Shown here one piece after another: positions 24,941 to 32,818 of a stretch of DNA of 64,000 nt; positions within the stretch are counted from its first letter, which is position 1; the number at the start of each line of letters is the position of its first letter. The notes below the pieces were generated by a model, which made no database searches, was not told the DNA's origin, and saw only the letters and a program-made list of their open reading frames with translations. The position numbers were made by a program, and so were the translations under genes. This stretch comes from Arenibacter sp041392165 (GTDB lineage Bacteria > Bacteroidota > Bacteroidia > Flavobacteriales > Flavobacteriaceae), in contig JAWKMN010000003.1 in NCBI GenBank assembly GCA_041392165.1, forward strand, positions 372,001-436,000, in the 5' to 3' direction.

Positions 24941-25036
24941 ACTCGATCATCGAGATTTAATCCTGTCTTTGCCAAGCAGGTACTCCAACGCTTCCCTGCC
25001 CGTTTCCATTGGGTAGGCTTGCCCTGAGGTAGTTTA
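24941..25036. repeat. Intra-operon repeat, copy 2 (trpG-trpD spacer)
   Basis: The segment begins ACTCGATCATCGAGATTTA, with CCTGTC, CCCGTTTCCATT and GAGGTAGTTTA in the same order as copy 1 at 23847-23914. About 28 bp of additional sequence occurs in the middle. Beyond it, at 25081-25100, lies a degenerate relative of the CCCGATAATTATCGGGAGG palindrome. Confidence 0.5.
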
Positions 25037-25209
25037 TTGTTTTTTATCGGTTCGATGTAATATCCAAGTAATCATTTATGTCCTGACAATTATCGGGAGG
25101 TTTGAAAATTTTTCCAATGGATATTTCATAAGTCTCTTCCTCTGGCCCTATATCGATACAAGTTTTTTTTGTTTATAATTTTCTATTTGTTATCAATTCG
25201 TTCCATAGT

Positions 25210-25839
25210 TTATGGCCGGTTGGGGGAGGTTACCCAGTTCTCCAATATTTTTTTGCCGTAAGGCGTCAATACCGATTCGGGATGAAACTGTACGGCACTA
25301 ACATCAAAAACTTTGTGGCGTAAGGACATTACCTGCCCATTTTCATCAAAGGAGGTAGCTTCCAACACTTCGGGAAGCGCAGGGTCCACTACCCAGGAGT
25401 GATAGCGGCCCACTTCGATTTCTTTGGGCAAGCCTAGAAAAATGATATCTTCCTTTACAATATCTATTTTGGTCGCTATTCCATGATAGACCTGGTCTAT
25501 ATTCACCAACGATCCCCCAAAAACTTCAGCAATGGCCTGCTGCCCCAGGCATACCCCAAAAATACTTTTTGATGGCGCGTACATAGCTATAATTTCTTTG
25601 AGTAGGCCTGCTTCATCTGGGATGCCCGGGCCTGGGGAAAGAACGATCTTGTCAAAAGCCGCTATTTCTTCCAGACGAATCTGATCATTTCTTTTTACGG
25701 TTACGGTGCAATCCAGGTCTTCCAAATAATGGACAAGGTTATAGGTAAAACTATCGTAATTGTCGATTACCAAAATGGACTTTCCTATTCCTTCGCCCAC
25801 GGTTTTGGGGTTTGTTCTATTATCTGTATTCTCTTTCAT
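25210..25839 (-). CDS. trpG: Anthranilate synthase component II (glutamine amidotransferase)
   Basis: Supplies ammonia from glutamine to TrpE. The 209-residue class I amidotransferase has nucleophile Cys97 in FGVCLGQQAI, the LSPGPGIPDEAG oxyanion region, and the His-Glu dyad in VQFHPESVLT. The N-terminus is about 18 residues longer (Asn/Thr-rich) than usual and no internal Met offers a shorter start. In other bacteria TrpG can also serve as PabA; here the context is trp. Confidence 0.95.
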   Translation of the reverse strand: MKENTDNRTNPKTVGEGIGKSILVIDNYDSFTYNLVHYLEDLDCTVTVKRNDQIRLEEIAAFDKIVLSPGPGIPDEAGLLKEIIAMYAPSKSIFGVCLGQQAIAEVFGGSLVNIDQVYHGIATKIDIVKEDIIFLGLPKEIEVGRYHSWVVDPALPEVLEATSFDENGQVMSLRHKVFDVSAVQFHPESVLTPYGKKILENWVTSPNRP

Positions 25840-25924
25840 ACTTCTGATGTCCTCTTTTCAATATTTTGTATTGATCTCTCCATACGCCCCAGATATATAA
25901 TAAGGGGGCAAATTAAAGGGTTTG

Positions 25925-27322
25925 TTATATTGTTTCCGCTATTTCCAAGGCTTTGGTCAGGGCTCCCAATTTGTTGTAAGTTTCCTGAAGTTCGTTTTCA
26001 GGATTGGAAGCGGCCACCAAACCGGCTCCTGCCTGATAATGCAATTGATGGTTTTTACTTAAAAAGGTCCGGATCATAATGGCATGGTTAAAGTTTCCGT
26101 TGAAATCCATAAATCCTATTGCCCCGCCATAATAGCCCCTACTGGTTTTTTCATATTTCTCAATAAGCTGCATGGCCATGTGCTTGGGGGCACCGCTTAA
26201 GGTGCCGGCAGGAAAGGTGTCGGCAACAACTTTCATGGTCGGGATGTCTTTCTTCTTTAGTCCGGTTACTTTGGAGACCAAATGTATTACATGCGAAAAG
26301 AACTGTACTTCCCTGTAGTTTTCTACTTTTACCGTAGTGCCGTTTCTGCTTAAGTCGTTTCTTGCAAGATCGACCAGCATAACGTGTTCACTATTTTCCT
26401 TATCGTCTATTTTTAATTTTTTGGCCAGTTCCGCGTCCTGTTCATCATTTCCAGTTCTTTTAAAGGTCCCAGCAATAGGGTGAATCTCCGCCTTGCCATT
26501 CTTTACTATTAATTGGGCTTCGGGGGAACTTCCAAAAATTTTAAAATCCCCATAGTCAAAATAAAACAAATAGGGAGATGGGTTTATGGATCGTAGTGCC
26601 CTATAAACGTTAAATTCGTCGCCCTTAAATTCTTGGGAAAACCTTCTGGACAATACCAATTGGAAAACATCGCCCCTATTGCAATGTTTTTTGGCCAATT
26701 CCACATGCTCCTTATATTCTTCATCCTTAAGATTGGAAACAGGTTTTCCTTCTTTGAAGAAATTGTAGGAGGCAAAGTTTTTGGCATTGAGAATTTGTTC
26801 TATTTCCCCAATATTATTTTCGGACGCATAGCAGTGGGCAAAAATATAGGCTTCGTTCTTAAAATGGTTTATGGCCACTATGTTTTGATATACGGCGTAA
26901 TAGATGTCCGGAATGTGGATACTGTTATTTTTTTTGGAAATGTCTATGTTCTCAAAATACCGAACGGCATCATAGGCCATATATCCGAACATACCATTGT
27001 TTATAAATTTAAAGTCGTTGTTCTGGGATTCAAATTTTTGGCTAAAATCATGTAAAACTTCAGGGATATCCGTTTGTTCGTCTATGCCGAATTCCACAAA
27101 GGAACCGTCCGGGAATTGTTGGCGGACCGTTTCGTTTTCTACTTTTATGGAAGCAATGGGGTTGCAGCATATATAGGAAAAACTATTGTCATTGGCATGA
27201 TAGTCACTACTTTCCAATAGGATACTGTTGGGGAAACGATCCCTGATTTTTAAATAAACGCTTACAGGGGTGATGGTGTCCGCTAGAATTTTTTTGTGGT
27301 GCGATACTAACTGGTATTTCAT
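25925..27322 (-). CDS. trpE: Anthranilate synthase component I
   Basis: Makes anthranilate from chorismate with ammonia from TrpG; first gene of the operon. The 465 residues show the N-terminal Trp-binding region with ILLESSDYHAND (the LLES motif implicated in feedback inhibition). The chorismate-binding domain has FQLVLSRRF, PSPYLFYFDYG, PIAGTFKRTG, ARNDLSRNG, FPAGTLSGAPKHMAMQLIE and YYGGAIGF. Expression is likely controlled by the leader peptide and terminator at 27381-27534. Confidence 0.97.
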   Translation of the reverse strand: MKYQLVSHHKKILADTITPVSVYLKIRDRFPNSILLESSDYHANDNSFSYICCNPIASIKVENETVRQQFPDGSFVEFGIDEQTDIPEVLHDFSQKFESQNNDFKFINNGMFGYMAYDAVRYFENIDISKKNNSIHIPDIYYAVYQNIVAINHFKNEAYIFAHCYASENNIGEIEQILNAKNFASYNFFKEGKPVSNLKDEEYKEHVELAKKHCNRGDVFQLVLSRRFSQEFKGDEFNVYRALRSINPSPYLFYFDYGDFKIFGSSPEAQLIVKNGKAEIHPIAGTFKRTGNDEQDAELAKKLKIDDKENSEHVMLVDLARNDLSRNGTTVKVENYREVQFFSHVIHLVSKVTGLKKKDIPTMKVVADTFPAGTLSGAPKHMAMQLIEKYEKTSRGYYGGAIGFMDFNGNFNHAIMIRTFLSKNHQLHYQAGAGLVAASNPENELQETYNKLGALTKALEIAETI

Positions 27323-27383
27323 GATAATTCTTTTAATTGCTCTGCGCTGCCAATGGGTTTCTTGATTTTTATGATAAACGAAA

Positions 27384-27412
27384 AAAAGGCTTGTCGTGAT
27401 GACAAGCCTTTT
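27384..27412 (-). terminator. trp attenuator: intrinsic terminator upstream of trpE
   Basis: A perfect 12-bp stem (27384-27395 with 27401-27412) and a 5-nt loop are followed, on the minus strand, by a run of seven T (27387 down to 27381). It lies between the Trp-rich leader ORF and trpE, 59 nt before the trpE ATG. The sequence GTGAGCAAAGC at the leader stop codon can pair imperfectly with the 5' arm and loop of this hairpin, a candidate antiterminator. Confidence 0.85.
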
Positions 27413-27440
27413 ATATAGTTATACTACAATGGTGCTTTGC

Positions 27441-27497
27441 TCACGATGTCTTTCGTAAGTTGCTCCACCACCAAGTATTCGATACCATGTTCTTCAT
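27441..27497 (-). CDS. trpL: trp operon leader peptide with three tandem Trp codons
   Basis: An 18-codon ORF reading MKNMVSNTWWWSNLRKTS, then TGA. The three TGG codons are consecutive (27473 down to 27465). It sits immediately after a consensus promoter and before an intrinsic terminator and trpE, the exact order of a transcription attenuator. Ribosome stalling at the Trp codons when tRNA-Trp is uncharged would favour antitermination. The ATG lies 7 nt after the -7 box, so the leader mRNA would have almost no 5' UTR; the second Met (codon 4) is an alternative start. Confidence 0.82.
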   Translation of the reverse strand: MKNMVSNTWWWSNLRKTS

Positions 27498-27504
27498 TGC
27501 AGGC

Positions 27505-27534
27505 CAAATATAAGAAGGAATTTTAAATTTACAA
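27505..27534 (-). promoter_or_regulatory. trp operon promoter
   Basis: On the minus strand: TTG (27534-27532), 19 nt, then TATATTTG (27512-27505). Both elements and the spacing match TTG-N(17-23)-TAnnTTTG. The predicted start is near 27498-27500, just before the leader peptide ATG. Confidence 0.7.
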
Positions 27535-27556
27535 ACCTGTGTTACGTAAAAAATAA

Positions 27557-27580
27557 AAAACCCCACAATTGTGAGGTTTT
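27557..27580 (-). terminator. Terminator of the marR-nitroreductase-yceI operon
   Basis: A 12-bp stem with one G-U pair on the minus strand RNA (arms 27569-27580 and 27557-27568) runs into a T-rich tract leftwards. It lies about 22 nt after the yceI stop codon and separates that operon from the trp promoter. Confidence 0.65.
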
Positions 27581-27602
27581 GAACATAGCCGTTAGAGTAT
27601 GA

Positions 27603-28181
27603 TTAGAATACCAGATCCACAACCAGATCAAATTCATCATAGATGGTTTTGTCCCCTAAATTGGCAAAGAAACTTCCGGATCCATATTTAACGTCGTACA
27701 AGGATCGGTCAACTTTCATGGTAGCGGTAGCCTTGTTTCCATAGATGGAGATGTCAAAGGTTACCGGATTGGTTTTTCCTTTTATGGTAAGGTTTCCGGT
27801 GACTTCATAGGAGTTTTTGCCCGTAGATTTTACGCTGGTAAAAATTAATTTGGAAGTAGGATGGGCTTCCACCCCGAAAAAATCGTCGGATTTTAAGTGA
27901 CCTTCCAATTTTCCTTTGTATTCGCCCTGAAGGTCGTTGGAAACCAAAGTGGACATGTCCACCACAAATTCCCCTCCGGTCAATTTATCCCCTCCAAATA
28001 TTAAAGATCCTTCTTTCAGTGCAATTGTTCCATGATGGGAACCGGTTACTTTGTAACCCTTCCAGGTAACGGTACTTTCCGAGGTTTTAATTTGCTTTAC
28101 TTCGTTGTCCACCGGTGTGGATGCCATGGCCGTTAAACCTGTAAATACGGACAATACTAAACTTAATGTGCTTTTTTTCAT
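27603..28181 (-). CDS. YceI-family periplasmic lipid-binding protein
   Basis: 192 residues: a signal peptide (about 1-20, ending near TAMAS), then the YceI lipocalin-like fold. Typical features are STVTWKGYKVTGSHHGTIAL near the N-terminus, DLQGEYKGKLEGHLKSDDFF and VTGNLTIKGKTNPVTF. The family binds isoprenoid-type lipids in a beta barrel. It is the third gene of a unit with marR and the nitroreductase, 41 nt after the latter, so it may respond to the same signal. Confidence 0.92.
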   Translation of the reverse strand: MKKSTLSLVLSVFTGLTAMASTPVDNEVKQIKTSESTVTWKGYKVTGSHHGTIALKEGSLIFGGDKLTGGEFVVDMSTLVSNDLQGEYKGKLEGHLKSDDFFGVEAHPTSKLIFTSVKSTGKNSYEVTGNLTIKGKTNPVTFDISIYGNKATATMKVDRSLYDVKYGSGSFFANLGDKTIYDEFDLVVDLVF

Positions 28182-28222
28182 GATTTCAATTTTAGGATAA
28201 TGTTTGTTAATGTTACTGTTGT

Positions 28223-28855
28223 TTATATATAGGTAATTAGATTTTCCTTGTTTTTACGTACTTTTTTATAGTGTTGTGTTTTGTCTTCCCGGGATCTATA
28301 GCCTATGGCTACAAGTACGGCTGCGTTGAGACCTTTTTCTTTAAGTCCTAGGATTTCATTGAATTGGTCACTGTCAAAACCCTCCATGGGGCAGGTATCA
28401 ATTTTTAGATCGGCGGCTGCGGACAGTAAATTTCCCAAGGCTATATAAGTTTGTCTCGCGGTCCAAGTGGCCTTGGCCGACTCGGATAGTGGCATTAGTT
28501 TGGACTTCATAAAATCTGCGTACCCTTGAAGATCATTGGAAGGAACGCCACGCGTTGCACTTACATTGTCCAAATAGTCATCTACCAATTCTTCCCCAAA
28601 AGTAGACTGGTTGGCCAGTATTATTAAGTGGGAGGCTTCTGTTATTTGGGACTGACCCCAAGCCGCTGGCTGTAACCTGCTTCTCAATTCCACATCTTCT
28701 ATTACCAATATTTCATATGGCTGCAACCCATAGGAAGAAGCACTTAAGGCAGTGGCTTCCAATAAATGTTCCAAATCCTTTTGGGACACTTTTTGGGAAG
28801 AGTCGAACTTTTTGGTGGCATAGCGCCAATTTAAATTGTCTATATAAGAATTCAT
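28223..28855 (-). CDS. NAD(P)H-dependent nitroreductase family oxidoreductase
   Basis: 210-residue flavoprotein of the NfsB-like nitroreductase family. FMN-binding signatures include WRYATKKFD at the N-terminus, SASSYGLQPYEILV, and the C-terminal DTCPMEGFD and LKEKGLNAAVLVAIGYR. It likely reduces quinones or nitro compounds. It lies 42 nt after marR. Confidence 0.92.
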   Translation of the reverse strand: MNSYIDNLNWRYATKKFDSSQKVSQKDLEHLLEATALSASSYGLQPYEILVIEDVELRSRLQPAAWGQSQITEASHLIILANQSTFGEELVDDYLDNVSATRGVPSNDLQGYADFMKSKLMPLSESAKATWTARQTYIALGNLLSAAADLKIDTCPMEGFDSDQFNEILGLKEKGLNAAVLVAIGYRSREDKTQHYKKVRKNKENLITYI

Positions 28856-28897
28856 ATTTTGAACTTAAGATTGTTTATAATTGTTTTTTATTCCTTT

Positions 28898-29344
28898 TTA
28901 AAATTTATCCAATAATTCATTTAAGGTGGACAACTCCTCCCTAGAAAAGTTTTCCAATAACTTTTCTTCGGCCTCTTTAATGGCCAAATCCATTAAGGTC
29001 AATGCGCTTTCGCCTGCAGGAGTTATGTTTATTTCCACTTTTCTCCGGTTACTAGGGCATACCATCCGTTTTACATAATCCTTTAGGATCAACTTGTCTA
29101 CCAATCTTGTGGTATTGCTCATCTTAGTGACCATTCTTTCGTTTAAGGTGGAAAGATTGGCGGGTTTCCCTTTTTGTCCCCTAAGTATCCTTAAAACGTT
29201 AAATTGTTGTAATGAAACCCCTTGCGGTTTAAGTGCTGCTGTCATCATTTCATTGATCTTGGCCTCAACAAGACTTATGTGTATAAGGGTCCTACTTGCT
29301 ATAGGAATCTGCTTATCGGTCTTTATAATTTTTTCTACATTCAT
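28898..29344 (-). CDS. MarR-family transcriptional regulator
   Basis: 148 residues with a winged helix-turn-helix: QFNVLRILRGQKGKPANLSTL and the wing DKLILKDYVKRMVCPSNRRKVEI with the conserved Asp-Arg-type segment. It heads the operon with a nitroreductase and a YceI protein, suggesting it senses an electrophile, quinone or lipid-like ligand. Its own promoter overlaps a 12-bp palindrome, consistent with autorepression. It diverges from the rhodanese gene. Confidence 0.92.
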   Translation of the reverse strand: MNVEKIIKTDKQIPIASRTLIHISLVEAKINEMMTAALKPQGVSLQQFNVLRILRGQKGKPANLSTLNERMVTKMSNTTRLVDKLILKDYVKRMVCPSNRRKVEINITPAGESALTLMDLAIKEAEEKLLENFSREELSTLNELLDKF

Positions 29345-29357
29345 GTCGTTACAACAA

Positions 29358-29369
29358 TTGTATATACAA
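29358..29369. promoter_or_regulatory. Candidate MarR operator
   Basis: TTGTATATACAA is a perfect 12-bp palindrome. It overlaps the last bases of the -7 box and the predicted transcription start of marR, the position expected for an autorepressor site. Confidence 0.4.
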
Positions 29370-29396
29370 ATGTATGCATTTAATTCATTGTCCCAA
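29367..29396 (-). promoter_or_regulatory. marR operon promoter
   Basis: On the minus strand: TTG (29396-29394), 19 nt, TACATTTG (29374-29367). This matches the Bacteroidota consensus. The leader would be about 18 nt. Confidence 0.65.
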
Positions 29397-29484
29397 CATT
29401 GAGGATGATAAAAATTTGTTAAATAATGTTGGGCAAGTTTAAAGGTAGCGCATAGGGTTGTTTAATTTTGGACAAGTGCTTCCT

Positions 29485-29492
29485 TATATTTG
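29485..29492 (+). promoter_or_regulatory. Predicted -7 box of the rhodanese gene
   Basis: TATATTTG matches TAnnTTTG, 64 nt upstream of the ATG. The nearest TTGs give spacers of 14 or 24 nt, so only the -7 box is supported. Confidence 0.4.
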
Positions 29493-29556
29493 TACTTTAA
29501 ATATTTGGATGATTTTTTTAAAAAACATTATTTTTGAATAATAAAGAATAGTACAA

Positions 29557-29868
29557 ATGGCAGATTTATCGCAAGAGGAGTGGAGTGAACAATATGAAAA
29601 CGACGGCAATGCCTTCTTGTTGGACGTTAGGACTCCGGAAGAAGTTGAGGAAGGATATATTCCCAACGCTATTAATATAGATATTCATTTAGGGCAAGAG
29701 TTCATTGCCGAATTGGAAAAATTGGACAAAACAAAAAACTACTACGTATATTGTAGGTCTGGCCAACGAAGTGCACAGGCATGTGCCATCATGAACAAGT
29801 TGGGCTTTGAAAACGCCTATAATTTGGTAGGTGGGTTTATGAATTGGGAGGGTGAGGTAGCGGAATAA
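29557..29868 (+). CDS. Single-domain rhodanese-like protein
   Basis: 103 residues, one rhodanese domain, no signal peptide, so cytoplasmic. The active-site loop CRSGQRS (66-72) has the catalytic Cys66 of a sulfurtransferase, and the CH2A-like LLDVRTPEEVEEGYIPNAINI motif is complete. It probably carries persulfide sulfur; the physiological acceptor is unknown. Confidence 0.92.
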   Translation: MADLSQEEWSEQYENDGNAFLLDVRTPEEVEEGYIPNAINIDIHLGQEFIAELEKLDKTKNYYVYCRSGQRSAQACAIMNKLGFENAYNLVGGFMNWEGEVAE

Positions 29869-29970
29869 CCTAGTTTTAGTCCTGCTCTTGCCATAATTAT
29901 GGTTCAAAGAGCTTCCTGTTGCATGTATCTTGTAAGTCTGTGAAGTTTGGCTTTATATTTACAATGGATT

Positions 29971-31245
29971 ATGCGGGAAGATCTTTTGCATTTTATTTGG
30001 AAGTACAAAAAACTTCAATTGGAGAATTTAAAAGCTTCCCATAACGAGACCATTCAAATACTGGATGTTGGTTCCCATAACCTTTTGTCCGGTCCCGATT
30101 TTTTTAACGCCAAGATTAGGATAGATGGACAGTTGTGGGCCGGGACGGTGGAGATACATATTAAATCTTCCGACTGGTATGCCCATAACCACGAATTGGA
30201 TCCCAATTATCGGAATGTAATACTTCATGTAGTTTGGGAAGATGATTGTGATGTTTTTAGGAACGATAATACGGTGGTCCCCACTTTGGTGCTCAAAGAT
30301 TATATTTCTTCCACCCTATTAAAGGACTACCAAAAATTGTTTTCCCGTAAAGAGCGCTTATTTATAAATTGTGGAAATGGGATTGGAGCTACTCCGGATT
30401 TTGTTTTACAGAATTGGTTGGAGGCACTCTATTTTGAACGTTTGGAAAGTAAGACCCGGTTGGTAGCCCAACTTTTGGAAGTTTCCAACAACGATTGGGA
30501 ACAGGTGTTTTTTGTGTTGCTTTCCAAAAATTTTGGACTTAATGTAAATGGTGGGCCCTTTTTTGAAATTGCCAAAAGGCTGCCTTTCCATGTGGTACGC
30601 AAAATTCAGGGCAACACCCTACAAATGGAAAGTTTGCTTTTTGGTTTTGCCGGATTTCTGGACGATCCTATAATAGGGGATGATTATTATGATAACCTAA
30701 AAAAGGAATTTACCTTTCTTAAGGCCAAGTTCCATTTGCCGGGCCCACCACAACAAAAACCGGAGTTTTTTAAACTACGACCATCCAATTTCCCTACCGT
30801 TAGACTTTCCCAATTGGCCAATGTATATGCATTGAATCAAAATCTGTTCAGTAGGGTTGTCAACGCCAAAAGTGTAGGGGAAATTTATTTGGTCTTTAAA
30901 GTTGCCGCCAGCGAATATTGGAACGACCATTATACCTTTGGAAAAGTCTCCAAGAAACATGTTAAGATGCTCACTAAAAAGTTTGTAGATTTACTGATTG
31001 TCAATACTGTTCTTCCCATAAAGTTAGGCTATGCAAAACATAGGGGAAGGGAAGTGCCGGAAGAGATATTGGATATTATTTCGGATCTGGCATCGGAAAA
31101 CAATACGGTTATTTCAAAGTTCAAGGAGCTGAACATACCGTTTCCCTCTGCCAAAGAGAGTCAGGCCGTAATCCAGTTGTACAATGAATACTGCACCAAA
31201 AATAAATGTTTGCAATGTGCAGTGGGCCATCAATTATTGAAGTGA
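29971..31245 (+). CDS. DUF2851-family protein
   Basis: A 424-residue member of DUF2851, a Bacteroidota-centred family of unknown function. The recognisable N-terminus is MREDLLHFIWKYKKL, followed by ETIQILDVGSHNLLSGPDFFNA, AGTVEIHIKSSDWYAH and NVILHVVWEDD. The layout with conserved Asp/His/Glu in the first 120 residues hints at a nuclease-like fold, but that is inference. A near-consensus promoter (TTG 29930-29932, 21 nt, TATATTTA 29954-29961) supports the ATG at 29971. Its stop codon lies inside the left terminal repeat of copy B of the inverted-repeat element. The C-terminus has a Cys pair (NKCLQC). Confidence 0.85.
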   Translation: MREDLLHFIWKYKKLQLENLKASHNETIQILDVGSHNLLSGPDFFNAKIRIDGQLWAGTVEIHIKSSDWYAHNHELDPNYRNVILHVVWEDDCDVFRNDNTVVPTLVLKDYISSTLLKDYQKLFSRKERLFINCGNGIGATPDFVLQNWLEALYFERLESKTRLVAQLLEVSNNDWEQVFFVLLSKNFGLNVNGGPFFEIAKRLPFHVVRKIQGNTLQMESLLFGFAGFLDDPIIGDDYYDNLKKEFTFLKAKFHLPGPPQQKPEFFKLRPSNFPTVRLSQLANVYALNQNLFSRVVNAKSVGEIYLVFKVAASEYWNDHYTFGKVSKKHVKMLTKKFVDLLIVNTVLPIKLGYAKHRGREVPEEILDIISDLASENNTVISKFKELNIPFPSAKESQAVIQLYNEYCTKNKCLQCAVGHQLLK

Positions 31246-31454
31246 TTTAACTTTTTGGATTGAAGCGAAAATGGATGGTTTTGCGCCCATATGAAGGCTT
31301 TTTTGAGCTGCTTAGCTGGGCTACGGAGTAAGGAAAAGACAGGACGGAGCGTATAAAAATAACCCGGTGGGTTATTTTAGCGAACGGGGTCGGCTGGCGC
31401 AAGGACGAAAAACGGCGATTTTTTAGCCAATTCGCAAAAGATTAAATCACTTCA
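31238..31454 (-). repeat. 217-bp element with terminal inverted repeats, copy B
   Basis: The ends are TGAAGTGATTTAA and TTAAATCACTTCA (13 bp, perfect). Read on the minus strand, its interior follows copy A (15240-15401): ATTGGCTAAAAAAT, CCGTAGCCC, AAAAAAGCCTTCA, TTTTCGCT, CAATCC. It has about 55 bp extra, including a hairpin AAAATAACCC/GGGTTATTTT. The DUF2851 stop codon TGA (31243-31245) is part of the element. Confidence 0.75.
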
Positions 31455-31481
31455 TTAAATAGAAAACCTTAATTTTAGGGC

Positions 31482-31709
31482 ATGAACATTTTCTATACTT
31501 TACTTTATTATTTTCAGAAAAGGGGATTTGAGGTTTGTAGGCGAATAGCCGAGCGTATGGGCATACGTACCAGGGTGGTTCGTACATCTTTTATATATCT
31601 AACTTTTGTTACTTTGGGCTTTGGGTTTGCCCTTTATTTGTTTATGGCATTTTGGCTAAGGATAAAGGATTTGGTGTATACCAAAAGAACCTCTGTTTTT
31701 GATCTTTAA
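31482..31709 (+). CDS. PspC-domain-like small membrane protein
   Basis: 75 residues: a basic N-terminal segment (CRRIAERMGIRTRVVRTSFIY) and one hydrophobic helix (about 39-62) resembling the PspC fold linked to envelope stress. It is short for the family and lacks regulator domains. A TAATTTTA box ends 4 nt before the ATG. The K+ channel gene follows after 3 nt, so the two are cotranscribed. Confidence 0.75.
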   Translation: MNIFYTLLYYFQKRGFEVCRRIAERMGIRTRVVRTSFIYLTFVTLGFGFALYLFMAFWLRIKDLVYTKRTSVFDL

Positions 31710-31712
31710 AGT

Positions 31713-32720
31713 ATGGTTGGAATTTTCCGTTCTAGAATGTTTTTGGCACTGGCCTTATTGATTATGGTCCTGTTGTTGGGAGTTTTTGGGTATAAATTTC
31801 TGTTGGACTGTACTTGGGTCGATGCTTTTTATATGACCATTATTACGATTACCACCGTTGGTTTTTCGGAGGTACGTCCTTTAGATTCCGAGGCCAAAAT
31901 ATTTACAGTAGCTTTAATTGTTACCAGTGTATTTGTATTTGCATTCGCAATTTCAGTAATAACCGAATTTGTCCTAAGTAGAAATTCGTTACAACTTCTA
32001 AAGAAAAAAAAGGTGAAAAATAAAATTGGCAGTTTAAGCAAACACGTAATTATATGCGGTTTTGGCCGAAATGGAAATCAGGTAGCGGAAAGATTAAAGG
32101 CTTACAACAGATCTTATGTGGTCATTGAAAAAAATAGGGAAGTCATAGAAAAGTTTGAAGAAGAGATCCTGTTTGTTGAAGGTGATGCCAATGAAGACGA
32201 TACCCTGATTGAGGCGGGAATAGATAGGGCACAATACCTGATTACCGCAATGCCTGATGATGCTACCAACCTTTTTGTGGTACTCTCTGCCAGACAATTG
32301 AACAAAAGCCTGTTTATTATCAGTAGGGCTTCCCAAATAGCGTCCCAAAAGAAATTAAAGCTGGCGGGGGCAGACAAGGTAATCATGCCCGATAAGATAG
32401 GAGGGGATCACATGGCGTCCTCGGTAGTTGTACCAGACCTTATTACTTTTATGGACAAGCTTTCAACAGAAGGGGAGAATACTACCAATTTGGAGGAGGT
32501 AACCATAAAAAGTTTTATGACCGAGATGGACAACCATTCTTTGCGCGATCTTGATTTGAGAAGGAAGACAGGTTGTACTATAATTGGATACATTGAGCCA
32601 GATGGCAATTATATAATTAATCCCGAGGCCGATCTAAAATTGCAACCGCAGGGTAAGGTAATAGTTTTGGGAAGGCCGGAGCAAATAAAAAAATTAAATG
32701 GGATGTTCCATATAGATTGA
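31713..32720 (+). CDS. Potassium channel with RCK (TrkA-N/TrkA-C) domain
   Basis: 335 residues: two transmembrane helices (about 10-30 and 64-88) flank a pore loop with selectivity filter TTVGF (47-51). A cytoplasmic RCK domain follows, with the Rossmann motif ICGFGRNGNQVAERL starting near 114, and a TrkA-C-like C-terminus. The filter has VGF rather than VGYG, seen in other bacterial Kch/MthK-like channels. It likely forms tetramers gated by nucleotide or ions. Confidence 0.93.
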   Translation: MVGIFRSRMFLALALLIMVLLLGVFGYKFLLDCTWVDAFYMTIITITTVGFSEVRPLDSEAKIFTVALIVTSVFVFAFAISVITEFVLSRNSLQLLKKKKVKNKIGSLSKHVIICGFGRNGNQVAERLKAYNRSYVVIEKNREVIEKFEEEILFVEGDANEDDTLIEAGIDRAQYLITAMPDDATNLFVVLSARQLNKSLFIISRASQIASQKKLKLAGADKVIMPDKIGGDHMASSVVVPDLITFMDKLSTEGENTTNLEEVTIKSFMTEMDNHSLRDLDLRRKTGCTIIGYIEPDGNYIINPEADLKLQPQGKVIVLGRPEQIKKLNGMFHID

Positions 32721-32733
32721 GGATGTAGGCAAT

Positions 32734-32741
32734 TATATTTG
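32734..32741 (+). promoter_or_regulatory. Predicted -7 box of the symporter gene
   Basis: TATATTTG matches TAnnTTTG, 77 nt before the ATG at 32819. The closest upstream TTG is only 14 nt away, so the promoter call is partial. Confidence 0.35.
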
Positions 32742-32818
32742 ATTTCAAGGATTATTTTTAGGATATTGCTGGGATATTTGAAGCTAAACCAACAAAAATT
32801 AAACTTTTCAAACTGTTT

